Positions 36,215 to 49,500 of a DNA stretch of 64,000 nucleotides are shown in pieces. This DNA comes from Trogon surrucura. Taxonomy: Eukaryota; Chordata; Aves; Trogoniformes; Trogonidae. Within the stretch, counting starts at the first letter, position 1. The number at the start of each line of letters is the position of its first letter. The notes beneath the pieces are model-generated. The model had not been told where the DNA came from. It made no database searches and was given only the letters and a program-made list of their open reading frames with translations. Location of the stretch: assembly GCA_020746105.1 (NCBI GenBank), contig CM036636.1, positions 3,472,001 through 3,536,000 of the forward strand, in the 5' to 3' direction. The position numbers and the translations under genes are program-made.

Positions 36215-38526
36215 GTAGGCAACTTCTTAAACGAGCTTTTTATGATCGTATTAATGGATATCTGTTCAGCTGTTGATCAGCCTGCTGGCTGTTGAACCCT
36301 TGCATTGTTGCTATGGGCTTTGAAGTTTGTGTTTAGTTTATTTTTTTCTTAGTATTTGGCTTGCATTATAGTTACCCAAATGCAGCCTCAGTAATGGTCT
36401 CGTCAGCGTCTTGCCTTTGAGTTGGTATTCTCTATCTAGGCTGAAGAAAGTTTAAAAGTTTTAAAGGTGCTAAAGACTGAAGCGGCCAACTTCAGGAGAC
36501 CCATTAGATGTTGGTTGTGAGCGGTGTATCGTAGCATTGCACAGATTACTTGAACCACAAACTCTCAGGGGTGGGGGTTGGATGACATAGAAAGTGTTTG
36601 GAGAGGAAAGAGCCTCTCAAGCACAGAGCAAAACGTGAATACTCTTAGGTAGTAGTTAATTCCGTAGGACTTCGTTGAAGGTAGGTGGGTTATTCTGTAT
36701 TCTGAATGCTTTTGTAAGCACTGCTGCAGAGGGGCAGCTGAGTCTGTGAGGGTATGAGGAGGGAGGTGGGTACCAGGGTCCTGGCAGCGCCGCTGCTCAC
36801 GTTGGGTTGGTAACTGAACTCTTCTGCACCCTTTTATATATATGTATGAAAGTGGGGGTAATGCCACTTCATTGCAAGTGACAGGGCAACTTTCTTCAGG
36901 TGGGTGCAAGTTTATACAATCCTGAGATCTCAGCTGAAGGCTTCCTTGAGTTGTAGTTTGGAGAGGGGCATCCCTGAATAACTTGTGTCAGCCGAGTACC
37001 TTGGACCTTCTATTGCTGCAATTTGCTTCTGCTCATCTTCAGATAAGAGTTAATATGTGTAAGTGAAAAAGTGTTTCCTGCGAATAAATTGGAAATATGA
37101 ACACACAGAAGGTGAAGGTTAAAGGTAAAATTCTGTTGTCTGTATCCCACATTACAGTTTTTTTAGGGCAATTCATGGAGTCACGGGGGAAAGCCTCTGG
37201 ATGGTTTGAACACCCTGTGTCATCAACACTAAAGTTCAGGTTAAGAAGGAGAGTAGGAGCTGTTCTAGAGTCCCTTCCTTTATAGCAATTCAGGCTGTAT
37301 TTGTAAATTCTGTCCTAGAGAGAAGCTTTTAAACAACATTATCAGCCCTACTGGAGCTTTAAATACACATAATTAAGCTGCAAAGAAATGCTTCCTTTCC
37401 AGTTGTTTGTTTGTTTTGGTGTTTGCTTTTAAACTCCAGTGAGGTGGTTTTTTAAAAAAGTACTTACCGCTCAGCTTGACTTCAGTCAGTTACCAGTGAA
37501 AAAAGCTCAAGTGAGGAAATATTTTAAATACGAATGATTGAAAATACCGAAAGGAAAAATAACAGTCTTTTAATAGTGTTGAACTGGAGAGGAACACAAC
37601 TAAGCAAATACCATCGAAGGCATAATGCAAATTGAATTGTTTTAACACCATAGTTCGGAGAACTTGAGGTGTTAGTTATAGCAGCTATGACAATTTTTAG
37701 AAAAAATACATTATTTTTAATTTGATAGTACTCTTACCCCTCTTTCTGTGACCAGCATAATACCCATACAAAATGAAACAAGAAAAGCCTTGTGAATTTT
37801 AGCTGACAAATTTAAGACTGTGCCTTAACGTTATTCTGACATACAGAGATGTTTCTATTTCTGATGAAGTCCTTTTGCTGCACGGATTGTACTTGCACGA
37901 GCCTGAGCAAGAAATTTAGCTCCAAAATCTGAGGTTATGTTAGCACAGCACAGTTGCTTTGCATACCAGTTGTACGTTCCTTTTGGAGCCAACTACCCTG
38001 ATGAACCTCTCTGGAGGGTTTGCATTTCATGGCATTGAGCTCACAGCTCTTCCACACATTCGTTTTGGCTTGAGAAGCGCCTCCTCCTGACTGATGCACC
38101 AGAGTCAGTGAGGGAAGCCTGAAGGTCCTATTCCACAGGATCCATAGATCCTCCAAAGGTTATTTTTTTTGCAACAGTTAGATTTAATTTATTTGTGTTT
38201 GATCATTGTCAATGAAACTGTTAAAGGCTCCATCTCTCTGGAACCTTTGTCTGGTGGCTGAGGGGCTCAGGCTGAGCTCATGCCCACCGCTCTGATGGGG
38301 GTTTACACTCAGTGTGGTGAAATAGAGCAGCTGGGTCTGTGGACTGATCAGTGATGTTTGTAAGGCTCCACACTGCTTTGAGTATTTGAGCTAAAAATAC
38401 AGGTTTAGGGCAGTGGCTTTGGCAGCAAAGCCTCCATTGACTGAAAGGGTGAAGATTCAAACCCTATGTTTGGCTTTGGTATTGCCCTCAGCATCATCCC
38501 CTCAGAGAGATTGCCGTGCCAATTAA

Positions 38527-38551
38527 TGACTCAGTCAAAATCTGTGACTCA
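38527..38551. promoter_or_regulatory. Paired AP-1 consensus sites
   Basis: TGACTCA occurs at 38,527-38,533 and again at 38,545-38,551, 18 bp apart start to start. The first is extended as tgactcagtca, the second as gtgactcagttggca with an NFI-like TTGGCA half-site next to it. Two exact AP-1 heptamers within 25 bp suggest an inducible enhancer. PAPPA expression in human fibroblasts is known to respond to inflammatory cytokines, which often act through AP-1; the link to this site is inference. Confidence 0.4.
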
Positions 38552-39159
38552 GTTGGCACCATCTGAGCCCATTTTGCATCACTAGCCCCTCTTGTCATCA
38601 CTTTCATTGGCAAAGAGTCCTCGGTCCCCTCTAGTGCAGTCCTTGTACCACATCAATGAAGACTTCTCCCCAGCCACTGAGCTCACATCTAATTCCAGGT
38701 ATTTCCTCTGCCAAAGTTCAGTCTAACAATAGCAGAAGAAAGAGAAAAGAGACATCAATCTGGTGAGGAAGGCAGGGGGGAAGATTAAATGGTACCAATA
38801 AAAAGTTTCCTGAGCTTTGTGCTGTAGAAACTCTTCACAGTCTTCCTTGGTACTGGGGGCCTTGAGGCGCTACTGGGGTTTGTTCCTTCTACACCCTTTC
38901 TGTCAGCAGTTGTAGCCAGCTGTTCACCATGCAGAGTTTATTCCTGGAATACTTTTGTCCTTTGGAACAACCCAAAAAGTGCTAGTGCTAGGTTAATGCT
39001 GTTATAAACACATCATCAGTGCTTCTTCATCCCCCAAAGAAGATGTATCCATTTCCAGCCACTTTCCTTCTCCAGCCTGTCTCAGTCTCAGTCCGTCAAG
39101 TCCGGGGACGAAGTTGCTGTGAGTCTTGTTAGAAACAGCTCTGGATGCTTCCTGACTAA

Positions 39160-39657
39160 GCACAACTACAGATGTGATATGGACGTGCTGGAGCGTGTCC
39201 AGAGAAGGGCCACGAGGATGCTCAGAGGGCTGGAGCACCTCTCCTATGGAGACAGACTGAGAGAGTTGGGACTGTTCAGTCTGGAGAGAAGAAGGCTCCG
39301 AGGAGACCTTATTGTGGCCTTCCAGTATCTCAAGGGGGCTACAAGAAAGCTGGGGAGGGGCTTGTTAGTGTCGGGTAGTGACAGGACTAGAGGGAATGGA
39401 TTGAAGCCAGAGATGGGTCGGTTCAGATTGTACGATGGGAAGAAGTTCTTCCCCATGAGGATGGTGAGACCCTGGCACAGGTTGCCCAGAGAGGGGCTGG
39501 CAGCCCCATCCCTGGGAGTTTTCAAGGCCAGGCTGGACGGGGCTCTGGGCAGCCTGATCTAGTGGGGGATGTCCCTGCCCATGGCGGGGGGTTGGAACGA
39601 GATGATCTTTAAGGTCCCTTCCAACCCTGACAATTCTGTGATTCTATGATTCTATGA
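39160..39657 (+). mobile_element. CR1 LINE, 5'-truncated, with end of ORF2 and full 3' tail
   Basis: The stretch reads ctggagcgtgtccagagaag, ctggcacaggttgcccagag, ggccaggctggacggggc, ggtcccttccaaccctg and finishes in gattctatgattctatga, the classic avian CR1 3' end. An open frame of 147 codons (39,119-39,562) overlaps the C-terminal end of the CR1 ORF2 reverse transcriptase; recognisable peptides are LERVQRRATRMLRGLE and RPWHRLPREGLAAPS. The intact frame across about 400 bp suggests a fairly young copy. It is in the same orientation as PAPPA. No promoter or full reverse transcriptase is present, so it is not active. Confidence 0.92.
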
Positions 39658-41153
39658 CTGGAACAATTTCAAGGCACCTCTCATCTGTGTTACAAGTTTC
39701 TTGTGATCCTTTTGGCACGGGGGACAAAGCGCTCAGGCACTTTATTGGTGTCCTTCAGTGACTGTGGTGGTGCAACTCTGGTGACTTCAGAGGCCAACAC
39801 CAGCGGTAGGACAGGGGGTTGGGTTTGGCTTGTTTGCATTTTTGGGGTTTTTTTACAATCTCTCTGGCACCTCTCAAAAAAATATTTTCCTCCAAAGAGC
39901 TGAGATTCTGTGCCATAGTCAGGTAGGGGGGATGTTGGTGTGTAGAGGTTTAAGCACAGTGACGTGTGTCTGTGACGAAGTTTGCCAGAGGGACAGTTCC
40001 GAGGGGCGGCGGTGGTGGATGGGGACTCTGCTCTCAGAGCTGCTCAGCAGAAGTGCTGTAAACATTGTGATACCAACTACATCATCTTGCCTCCTTTTTT
40101 CAGTAGCCTCCAGGGAAAAAAAACAAAGGACTGGTTATCATTAGCCACACAACAGGCTTTATCCAAGAATATCTGCCTCGCTTCTTTTTATTTGTTTCAT
40201 CAGAGTGGGACAAACTGCATTGAGTCCCAGCACAAGATTTGCAAATCTTGTTTGGCTTTTCTTTATTTCTGCAATTCTGGGAAATTAGAACATGCTAAGA
40301 TCATACAGCCTGGCCCTGTACAAAGGGAGGGAGCAAGGATAAACACACTTGCCAGAAAGACACATTCCTTGTGTTATTTGGGATATTGCTGGTTACAAAA
40401 TAGAGAAGACTTATAGCTTATGACACCTACCATGGCCCCTTTTTAGAAAACTTGAAACAAACAACAAGGGGTGGTAGGAAATCATGCTCTGTAAGTGCCA
40501 TTTGATGTGGCAAATTCTTGCACCATACTATGGTTAGCTGAGCTGTTCCTTTTATGTAATATTGGGCTTGCACATCAGGCTTCACCACAGGATCGCATGG
40601 ACAGATAAGAAAGCATTCCCCTTGATGCCTTCTTGGGAAAACGCTGACGAAATTCCTGAAGCAGTAAAAGCTACTGGAGTCTCTTCAAACAGCCCCAATG
40701 CATACGATCAGCTGAATACTTGCTGGAAATCCCCTCGGAATAACTGACCCCGAGGACCGGGTTGCTCAACACCCATATGCGTGCCCTAAAGGCTCCTGCA
40801 GCCCTTCTGCTCTGCCTGAGCAAGGGACAGGGATGAGCTGTACGAGCTCCAGAGTCTATTTGCAGCACCTGCCTGCAGGCTTGGGGTGACACCGAACCAA
40901 AGAGCTGGAGTCCGGGGCTCTCCTGATCCCCCCCTTTTCTGCGACCTTTTCCAACGCCTTTACTGCGTGGTTCGGCAAAGCTTGGTGTTTGGTCACGTAA
41001 GCTTGCTCGAAGTGAAGGGCATCGGCACATTCCACTAAGCCGGAGTCTGACTACACGTTTGAACAATTTGTAGAAGTTTCCATGGTGGTTTTGAACAGCG
41101 ATGGGGATGGCAGAGCCTTGTAGGAAGAGCACGCCGTGCTGTGCCACGTGGCC

Positions 41154-41186
41154 GGCAGCAGCAGCAGCAGGAGGAGGAGGAGGTGG
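41154..41186 (+). repeat. Compound CAG / GAG trinucleotide microsatellite
   Basis: About five CAG units run directly into about five GAG/AGG units. Compound trinucleotide tracts like this are often length-variable. It is deep in intron 2 and not coding. Confidence 0.75.
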
Positions 41187-44100
41187 CTGAGCTGCAGCTG
41201 CCCTTCAGGGCTCCTCTGTGGAGTTTCTGATCAGATCAACCTCTTGTCTCTTTTCCTTTCTCTTCCACTGGAAGTCTTTTCATGAGGCTTCCTTGCAAAA
41301 TATGGTCACCTTCCTCTGGAGGAGGGAGGCATACTTAATGCCCTTTTCTAGGAGCTAGGAGAGTTGTAAGAAATACTACTTGATACCAAATAAAGGACTA
41401 ATTTCCACCTAATCCAAAAAGAACAGAAGAAATGCATCAAAGCTCCTCAATTCAGGAAGCTTGAGAGCTTAATCCTCTGCCTCGAAGAGACCATTGTGCA
41501 GCTCTTGACATCAAGGATTCCTGCATTCACACAGGTATCGGATAGACATATAAGCAAATATCTGAGTTTTTGTCTAGGGATTCAGTGTTAAATGTCTAGT
41601 TCTTTAATTAGCAGCCCCAGGGCTGTTTAGGAGCTGGAGAGGTAACACTCTCAAGGACGGAGCTTCTGTATCTTGGTACTTGTCACCCAAAAGCCACGTC
41701 CCAACAGGAAATCCTCAGTTCTCTCTGTTTATTCTGTCCTCTATTCCAGATGTCAGGGATGTTAATCGGCCAGGAGGAGTTGCATCTGTTCCCATGCTAG
41801 CAACTGACATTTATAAGTCTGGTATTGAATTCTGATATAGACAGGACTTCAGTACTAAAGAAACTATTTCTATGTATATGATTGCACACCCTGGAAACAG
41901 TAGGAGTTTGCTCGATTTAACTTGACCCACAGTCATCTTTTCCAATGTTTTTTTTTCAAGAAACATTTTTTCCCCAAGACTCATAGGACTCATGGTTTCT
42001 TTCATGGACTTTATCCATTATGTAAAAAGATCACTGTCTGGTCAAACTGCAGGATGCTTGGAACGAAGACAGCCTATAAAATCTATGGAGTAAACTATCA
42101 GAGATCATTAAGAATCCTTGTGGGAGACAATAGATTAAAGTATTAATATGCTTTCCAGCGCTAATGCAGACCCATTTGGCTCTGGCTCTGGAGCCCAGCG
42201 TTGAAGATTTGCAAGAGCAGGTTGGCAACGACTGTATTTGTCCCTCTGCTCTGCAGCTCAGCATCCTCCAGGACCAGCTGCCCCGCGGACGCTCTCCAGC
42301 AACCCCTTACCAGCTCTGTGCTGGTGGAGCTCATCCCTTCCCACCTTCTCAAAAGCAGCAGTGTGTGTAAGCTGTTTTATTCTCCTTGCTGATCAATTCA
42401 AATTACAGTGTCTCACACACAGGCCCACAGTTTGATCACGTCCAGCATGCCTCTTTCAAGTGCGGTGGGGCTTTGCATTAATCACCCTGGTTTGCTCCCC
42501 TATCAGTAGTGGGTGTGAGGTGCCCTTTGCGGTTTTAATTAGCGGCAGCTGAAACCTTCTGTAAGTTCAGGAGGTTGCACCTTTCACACAGAGAAAGATG
42601 CAAAGCACGGGCTATTTCTGCAGCAAGCTTAACCATGTACAACACTTAGGTTTGCAGTTCCCATTCTGTCTTTCAGACTGCTTTGCTGATAGAAGTCCAG
42701 TTCTTGCAAGCAGTAGCTGCCTCTTGGGGAAATACAGAGCAGCCCCCTCCACCTCCATTTACAGCATCCGTGAACACGATGCATTTGACTTTGCCTCTTG
42801 CGTGGATTGCTGAACTTGGGCAAACAGTACTTCAGTTGTTTGTTTGGTTTGGTTTTTTCCTAACGATCCCTTTACATTTAGTGGAAATGTACAGAAACCT
42901 TTCCGAAGAGATGATGCTGACTGGTGCTGTGTCCTGGGGGAGTTTGCTCTGTGCAGCCGCGCTTCAAACCCTCGGCATTACTGGTGTCTTCACATGGTGG
43001 GTTCGCAGGGTTCAGAGGAAAGAGTGAGAAGGAAGAGGTGAATTTTCTTTATATAGTCTCAGCTGAAAACGTCGATGTGAGCGGAGGCATAAATACTGGC
43101 CTAGCAGCTCTGCCTTTCCCTGCTATTCGTGAACTTAATGCTGGAGGAGAAAGCAAACCCAAAAGTGTGATTACTCAGAAAACAGCAGTTTCTGTAAGTG
43201 GTTTATATTTTTGGGTAGAAAAATACCTTTACGCCACAGAGGTCTTGCCTGTGGCCTCAGTAGATGTGATGGAAAGACTGTGAAGGGAGATGCAAGTTCT
43301 GAACAGAAGAAACAGATGATAGTGTGCCCGTACTACGATTCTCAGAGCAATGATCTTCTTGATGTAGCTGGGAGAGCTGGAGCTTACAAGTAAGGCAGGT
43401 TTCAGCAACAAGGGAGATGTCTTTACTTTAAGCCAATTAATAGTGTTAGGAAAAAAAAGATAAGAATAACACAAAGAAGGGTTTATGAGCTTGAAAACTT
43501 ATCCTTTCCCCCCCTTCCAAATTAATCAGTTGATCTGATAAAAAAACAATATAATTAAGATTTCACTCAAGAAATCGTTGATTGTGGGGGTTTTTTTTTA
43601 GTCTCTGTGTTTTAGTTTGTTGGCCTGTTGGGGGTTTTCAGAGGTGCGATGAGTGTGTCAGGGGATTTTGGTATGTAAATGTGTTTGAATTTGATAGCTG
43701 GAACAGAGTGAGGAGGGGATTAACTAAATGGAAAGGTGGTGGAAAAGAGAAAGGTCTTGGAAAGGACTGAAGGAGAAAGGATGCAGAGGTAGATCTGTAG
43801 ACAACAGCATGAAGCACAGTCTGTGTCTCTTGGCTCTCATTTGAACTTCTTTGGCACCACTTCCTGATGTTTTAAGCCTCTGTCTGCCTCCTCCCTGTGC
43901 TGTCTTCTCTCTGGGAAAGAGAGCAGGTCAGCCCTTCAGAACAGGCTCTCTCCTCTGCCCAGCTTGAGGCTAGGGAAAACCCAAGAGGTGGATGTCTTGG
44001 TTTATCTTCTCCTCACTGCAGCAAGAAGAATTATTTGTCCCTCAAACAGCCCAGGATCAGGACAGCGTGGAGCTGTCCCGTCGCTTTTGCACGGGTCCAC

Positions 44101-45145
44101 TGCTGAGATAAGCTGTGCAGAGTGATTGGTGAGACCAGTTTCCAAGTTTGTGTGGTGTCTTCTCCATGTGTCAAGACACCCGTTGGAACGGTCATACAGT
44201 CCTCAGACTTTCTCTGTGTGCGTTTGAGAAGGTTGAAGAGTGTGGGTGATCAGAGGGGCTACAGGCCACTGCTGGTAGTAATTTCCTTAGAGCTGTGGGG
44301 GAATGCAATGATACAGAGTCTTGCGACAGATCTTTTGGAATTACTGACATACGTTGGAACCACTTCAATATTTGTAACCTGTTCACAAAAGCTGTGTTGT
44401 GAAAAAGCATGATGCTAATAACCGTAGTCATTTTTCGTCCGTTAGAGCCAGGTTCATTGAGAAGTAAGATGAATATATCCCCACGTCACAACAAGGTAGA
44501 GTCTTTAGACCAGGAATACAAACCACTGCTGTCAAAATCAATTCTGGGTTTGCTTGGCTGCAGCCCTGGCTGAAGTGGAGTTACAGGACTCGCACGCAGT
44601 GGAGGAAGATGAGGAACACATGCTCTGCTGGGGTAAATGAAATCTTGTCCTTCAGTTTTGTTCTGAGTCGGTTTGCGATTTTCGAGTTTCTCAGGGTAAT
44701 CAGCTGAAACTACCTAGTTGGCACATAATTTCAGTGCTCCAAATTGACATGCGTTGGCAAGAAAGGGTTCTCGGGTTCGTTAATAATGACTGGGTGGCTA
44801 CGCCGTTGGAGTGCTTGTTCTCGGCTTCCAAAAGCATCAGGGTTGAGCTGCACAGAGGAGACTTCTTGGAGTACTTAAACGTTAGGGATATGAAACTCTA
44901 ATAAACCTCCAAAAAGCCAGGAAATTTGGAGCGAAGGCTGAAACTCCATACCTAGTGCACCCTACTGGGTCTTTGTATTTCAGAACACGTTCTGTTTGTT
45001 CGCTGAAATATCTCCAGTATGGAGCTCTTTGGGGTGGAGTTTCACCTTTAACTCTAAATTTCCTGGCACATGTGAGTTTGAAGTACACACTTAACTTTTC
45101 CCCAGTGCTGTTTTTCATTTTTAATTTCCTTTTTCTTTTAAAGGA

Positions 45146-45185
45146 GGGACCCTGCTAGAGGGACCCCTGCTAAAAAGGGACCCCA
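45146..45185 (+). repeat. Three spaced GGGACCC repeats
   Basis: Three copies of an irregular unit beginning gggaccc lie in a row: gggaccctgctaga (45,146), gggacccctgctaaaaa (45,160) and gggacccca (45,177). The unit length drifts from 14 to 17 bp. It could be a decayed minisatellite or a cluster of factor sites; nothing else nearby helps to decide. Confidence 0.6.
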
Positions 45186-46532
45186 CTGAAACCAAGATTA
45201 GAGTTTTTGACCTAATTTGATCTTTCTGAAATTCTTCAGGAGACCTAGCTTCAACAATTTTTTTTTTCCACTGTTGTTTTAAAGACTCTTGAGGCCAATC
45301 AGCCCCAGTGAAAAAGATCGATAAAATCTGCACCCTGCAGACCAATTATTTGAGAAGGTACCCAGATGTTTCAGTGGTATGTAACAAACCTTGGAAACAT
45401 AAAACATCCCATGTAAATTCTAGTTAAAGATCTGGTCATGGCTGTTGGTATATGTTAGCTGTTTGCTGTGACTGTATTATTTTTGTTAATTCAGTAATTG
45501 CAGAGGTGGCCAATGTTTGCTGTTGACACTTGTTGGGTTACATCAGTGAGGGTAAAATAGTGGAAACAGCAGTGGTTTGGAATGACAGCAGTGGCAATTA
45601 CCTGCAATGCTTTTAAAAATAATTTTGGCCCCAGATGTTGAAAAGATGTGTCATCACTGATTTGTGTGAGGGCAGCTTCAGCAGGGTTGAATTACAAGGC
45701 TTTGGAGAATAAAATTCTTTCTGCTGCCTCAAAATGCATCTTCTGAGCTTTACGGCCAGGAGATAATATGGAATAAATTTGCTTCTCATGCTGTATCCTT
45801 GTTGCGTCAATAAATTGAGGACTTCAGTGAGGAGCTGTGGTAGTGCCTTTCCCCAGCACAAGGCTCTGTTGGTTTTTTAAATCGTTCCCATCAGCTTTGC
45901 GAGGAGAATTTATCTTAGCAAAATGTCCCTGGGCAAATCTGAAAAGTGCTGAAGTTGTGTGGCGTTGGCTTCGTGAGTGCCGGCAGCCTCGGAGCCGGTG
46001 TCCTGTGAGCCCAAACCTGGTTTCCGGAGGACTCGAGGCTCCTGTACCCTTTCCCTCCCCACCCTTGAGGTGGCTGTGCCGTGGTACGCTTCATGTGGAC
46101 GTCGCTGAACCTCAGCGACTCTTAAGGATTTTCAAAGACACCAGTCCATGCAAATGAAAATTCCAAGTGACATCTGGGGAGGATTCCCGGTGCCTGCAGC
46201 CAGGTACTTTGTCACCGGCCAGCCCCTCTGTGGTGAGACTGGTACCCTGCAGTACCGAGAGGATGAGGAATTCCCTGTATCCTCTGCTAAGCTGAATATT
46301 TCTCATTCTGACGCACAAAAGCACTTTGTCGCTTTACTGGGAGACACTGTTCCTCTCCTTTCACCCTTTCCAGCATGGCCCCGTCAACATCCTTGTGTTG
46401 TGTTTCCAGCCTTGACTTTGTAATACAGATCACAGCTGGTTGGTTTGAGTTTCCCCTGAGTTACCCAGGATGCTGCTGAAAGCACAGGAAGAGCAGAAAT
46501 GCTTTAATCAGTTAAATCAATCAAACACACCA

Positions 46533-46548
46533 AAAAAAAAAAAAAAAG
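46533..46548 (+). repeat. Poly-A tract
   Basis: A run of about fifteen A following ccacc lies in intron 2 with no recognisable element in front of it. It is treated as a mononucleotide microsatellite. Confidence 0.7.
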
Positions 46549-49500
46549 TGGACTAGACCTTAAAATTTACCCTGTGACCTTTGATACTCTCTGTGATGAC
46601 GTCTTCGTCCTATTTCTTTAAATGCAAGATTTTATTGGGACTTGGCAGAAGGGTGGAGCGAGGAAGACACGGGAGGGGGGGGGTTTGCCGAGTTAAAAAA
46701 AGGCAAAAGAAAATGTCAGTGAGAAAATGGAAATACCCTGATGTTTCTCCAGCCTCTCTCTCTCCCTCTGTGGCGGGGAAGGGGCTCCTTTTCCGTTAGC
46801 TCGGCTGTGGCCTTATTTAATCAGTTTGCTCTGACATGGAGCCAAGAAAGGGCTTCACTGTGTGATGCCGGGTCCTGCGTGTGCTCAGGCATCCACAGCT
46901 GTTCCCTAGCAAGGGCTGCCTTTGGACTACTGAAGTATTTTTTTATAGCCACAGAGGGCAACTATTAATAGATGAGACTTACCAAAACACAGAGCTACGC
47001 AGCGTGGTGTGGAGGGGAAGAGGGAAACCTGTGTGATTTACGCCAGGAAAATTCCATGTCAAAATTACACTGAAAGACCCAGTGAAAATGAATATGCCAA
47101 GAAGGGGATTTAATCTGTTTCTCGGGCCACGCCAGCGTTTCTCCTCCGTTGAGGATCTGCCCCGTCGCATGAAGTGTGTTGCTGAATTATTTCTTCAGCA
47201 TTAAATAGCACGAATTCTACAAAGGATAAGACACATAGACACAAAATACCAGCTTTTCTGCAATGTGATTAGACTGTGAAAGAAATACCGAAAGGAAGTG
47301 GAGGCATTCCTGACCCTGAAGACATTTCAATTTGATCAGCCATGGGATTAGGGGTAAAATGTGAAGAATTCCACGTCGTGTGGCAGTACCAAGCCGATCA
47401 GGAGTTTTCCCCTTTGTTTATTGATTCATTTCTAATTTCCGTGACACGATGTAATGAGACTGGTGCCCCTGTCGGACTCCCAAATGATATTCGAATATTG
47501 AAGAAGACAGGTTAGGGAACACTGAGCAGGAAGAAGTGAGGGTGTCATTTTGAGTCAGAGCTCAGGCATTGATTAAATAACATAAAATCCAGAAAATGTC
47601 GATTAATAGACCCATCACTGTAATCATCTATGCAATTTCTGTAGACCTTCCAAAGGCACAAAGGGAATTATATTCCCAAGACAGGACCCACTGACTGTCA
47701 CTAGTGTGCGGGCATCAGAATCCCCTTTACGCTTTGAATAGCTTTGCCCTGATTTGTTTTGTGTTTCCTTGATTCATTTATTTGTTTTGTTTAATTAAAA
47801 AAGAGACAGGGAGAGATGAACTGGTGAAAAGCTTAGAGTAAATAAAGAAATGATGCGCTCATATAGAGAACATGAGTACATGTCAAAAAGGCCCGAGCTT
47901 AGTATGCTTCATGTGAGCATCAGAGGGAGTGGAAGTGTTTCCAGGCTGTCTCGAACTGCTTACGTTTGCAGAACCAGTTGAAAACAATTACAAACCAGCA
48001 TTTTTCTGTGATCTCCTGATTTCCACGAGCTCAATGATGCTCTGTTCCCATCTTCCACTCCAGCAAGCGCAAATGGAGACAGACATAGGCATGCCTGAGA
48101 AATAATAAGAAGAATTGCATAAACTTATAGTATTCACAATACCTGAATATGTCTGGGCTTGGCATTTCTGGTTTTTCTTTTGCTCTCACGTTTGGCTTGC
48201 TAATTCTGCGAGTTGCTGTTGCCTTCCCAAATGCGTAGCCTCAGTGCTGGGGCACCGAGTGCTGAGGGTAAGCGTTGGCTATTTGGGGTTGTTGCTCAGT
48301 TAGTTCTTTAGGGTAACAGCCGTGCCATCTGCTTGCAGCAGGTATAGACACACAGCATAGGTGTGATTTAGAGAATTAAATCTTAAAGTCTTTATAATTG
48401 CTGGAGAAAAGGTAAGTGCTTCCACTAGAATCCGGAGCCACCTGGGTTAGGGGTTGGAAATAGGTCTATGCCATGCACATTTCACATCAGGCTTCGCCAT
48501 CAGACTGCATTCCTTAGCAGTCGTTCAATCTTTTCTATTTTTATATACATAATGTTGTTCCAAACGTATGTTATGCTTTCTGTCTGGACTAAGCTCCATA
48601 TCCTAAGCTCTTTGAAGTCCGTAGAAAGATTGAACTCCCAAAGACTTCAGTCCTTGGCTTGGATCTCTACATCCAAAGCACAAGCAAGGTCAAGAGCCTT
48701 CCTGAGACGAAGGGCAATAGCTAAGAGGAGAGCTCCTACAGAACAGCGCTGCGCTAGAGTAAGTACCAGAAATGTTTTGCGTAAGGATTGATGGCAACAG
48801 TTCACAGCATTATGAAAATTACTTCCCTTTTGCCTCCAGCCTTTTTACCACGCCTGTGTCAGTGCCAAAAACCAGAACTCACTCACTAATTCTTCCAGAA
48901 TTGATCGGTCATGATAAACTTCCAAACACAGTGTAAAACGCTTCCGTCAGACACATCAGAGTGTTTCTCCCAGTTTGCCTGGAGAAATCTGTGCCATTTG
49001 ATTCCCCGTCTGCCCCCAGTTGGATTCAGAAATGGGCTACGAGTTCCTGGCTTCCTCCTCATACACTCAGAGTTCCTCCAATAGTTTTACTTCTGGGGTT
49101 AGAATTATTCATGTGCTTTTGCTTCAAAATGTCTTATTTTTTTTTGTCTTAAAAATGCAGGCTCAAACCTTTAGCTAACCTCATCTTGATCAGACACGAA
49201 GTTCTCTCTTCATTCATCTAGGAACAACACCTGAAGCGTTTCCAGTTTTTGATCTAGAAAACTATCAGGAGGAGATACTCCAAACAGTGGTTCCGGGATG
49301 CCTTCTCTTCCCCCACAACTGAATAGGGCAGAATGTGTCAGGTTTTGTGAAGTTCTTGAGATGTGCTTGAGCTGGCAGCAGAGGAGTTGTGCAAGTGAGG
49401 AGTTTCTCTCTCTTCGACAGGGAGCTGCAAGACGTTTCATGCCAACATACGTTTTATAGATGCGGGTCTGTATAATTCCAGGTCTGTGCGTGGGAAACAG

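Noticed and set aside
39119-39562. 147-codon open frame as a host gene
   Set aside because: Its peptides are the C-terminal end of the CR1 reverse transcriptase and the DNA ends in the CR1 3' tail.
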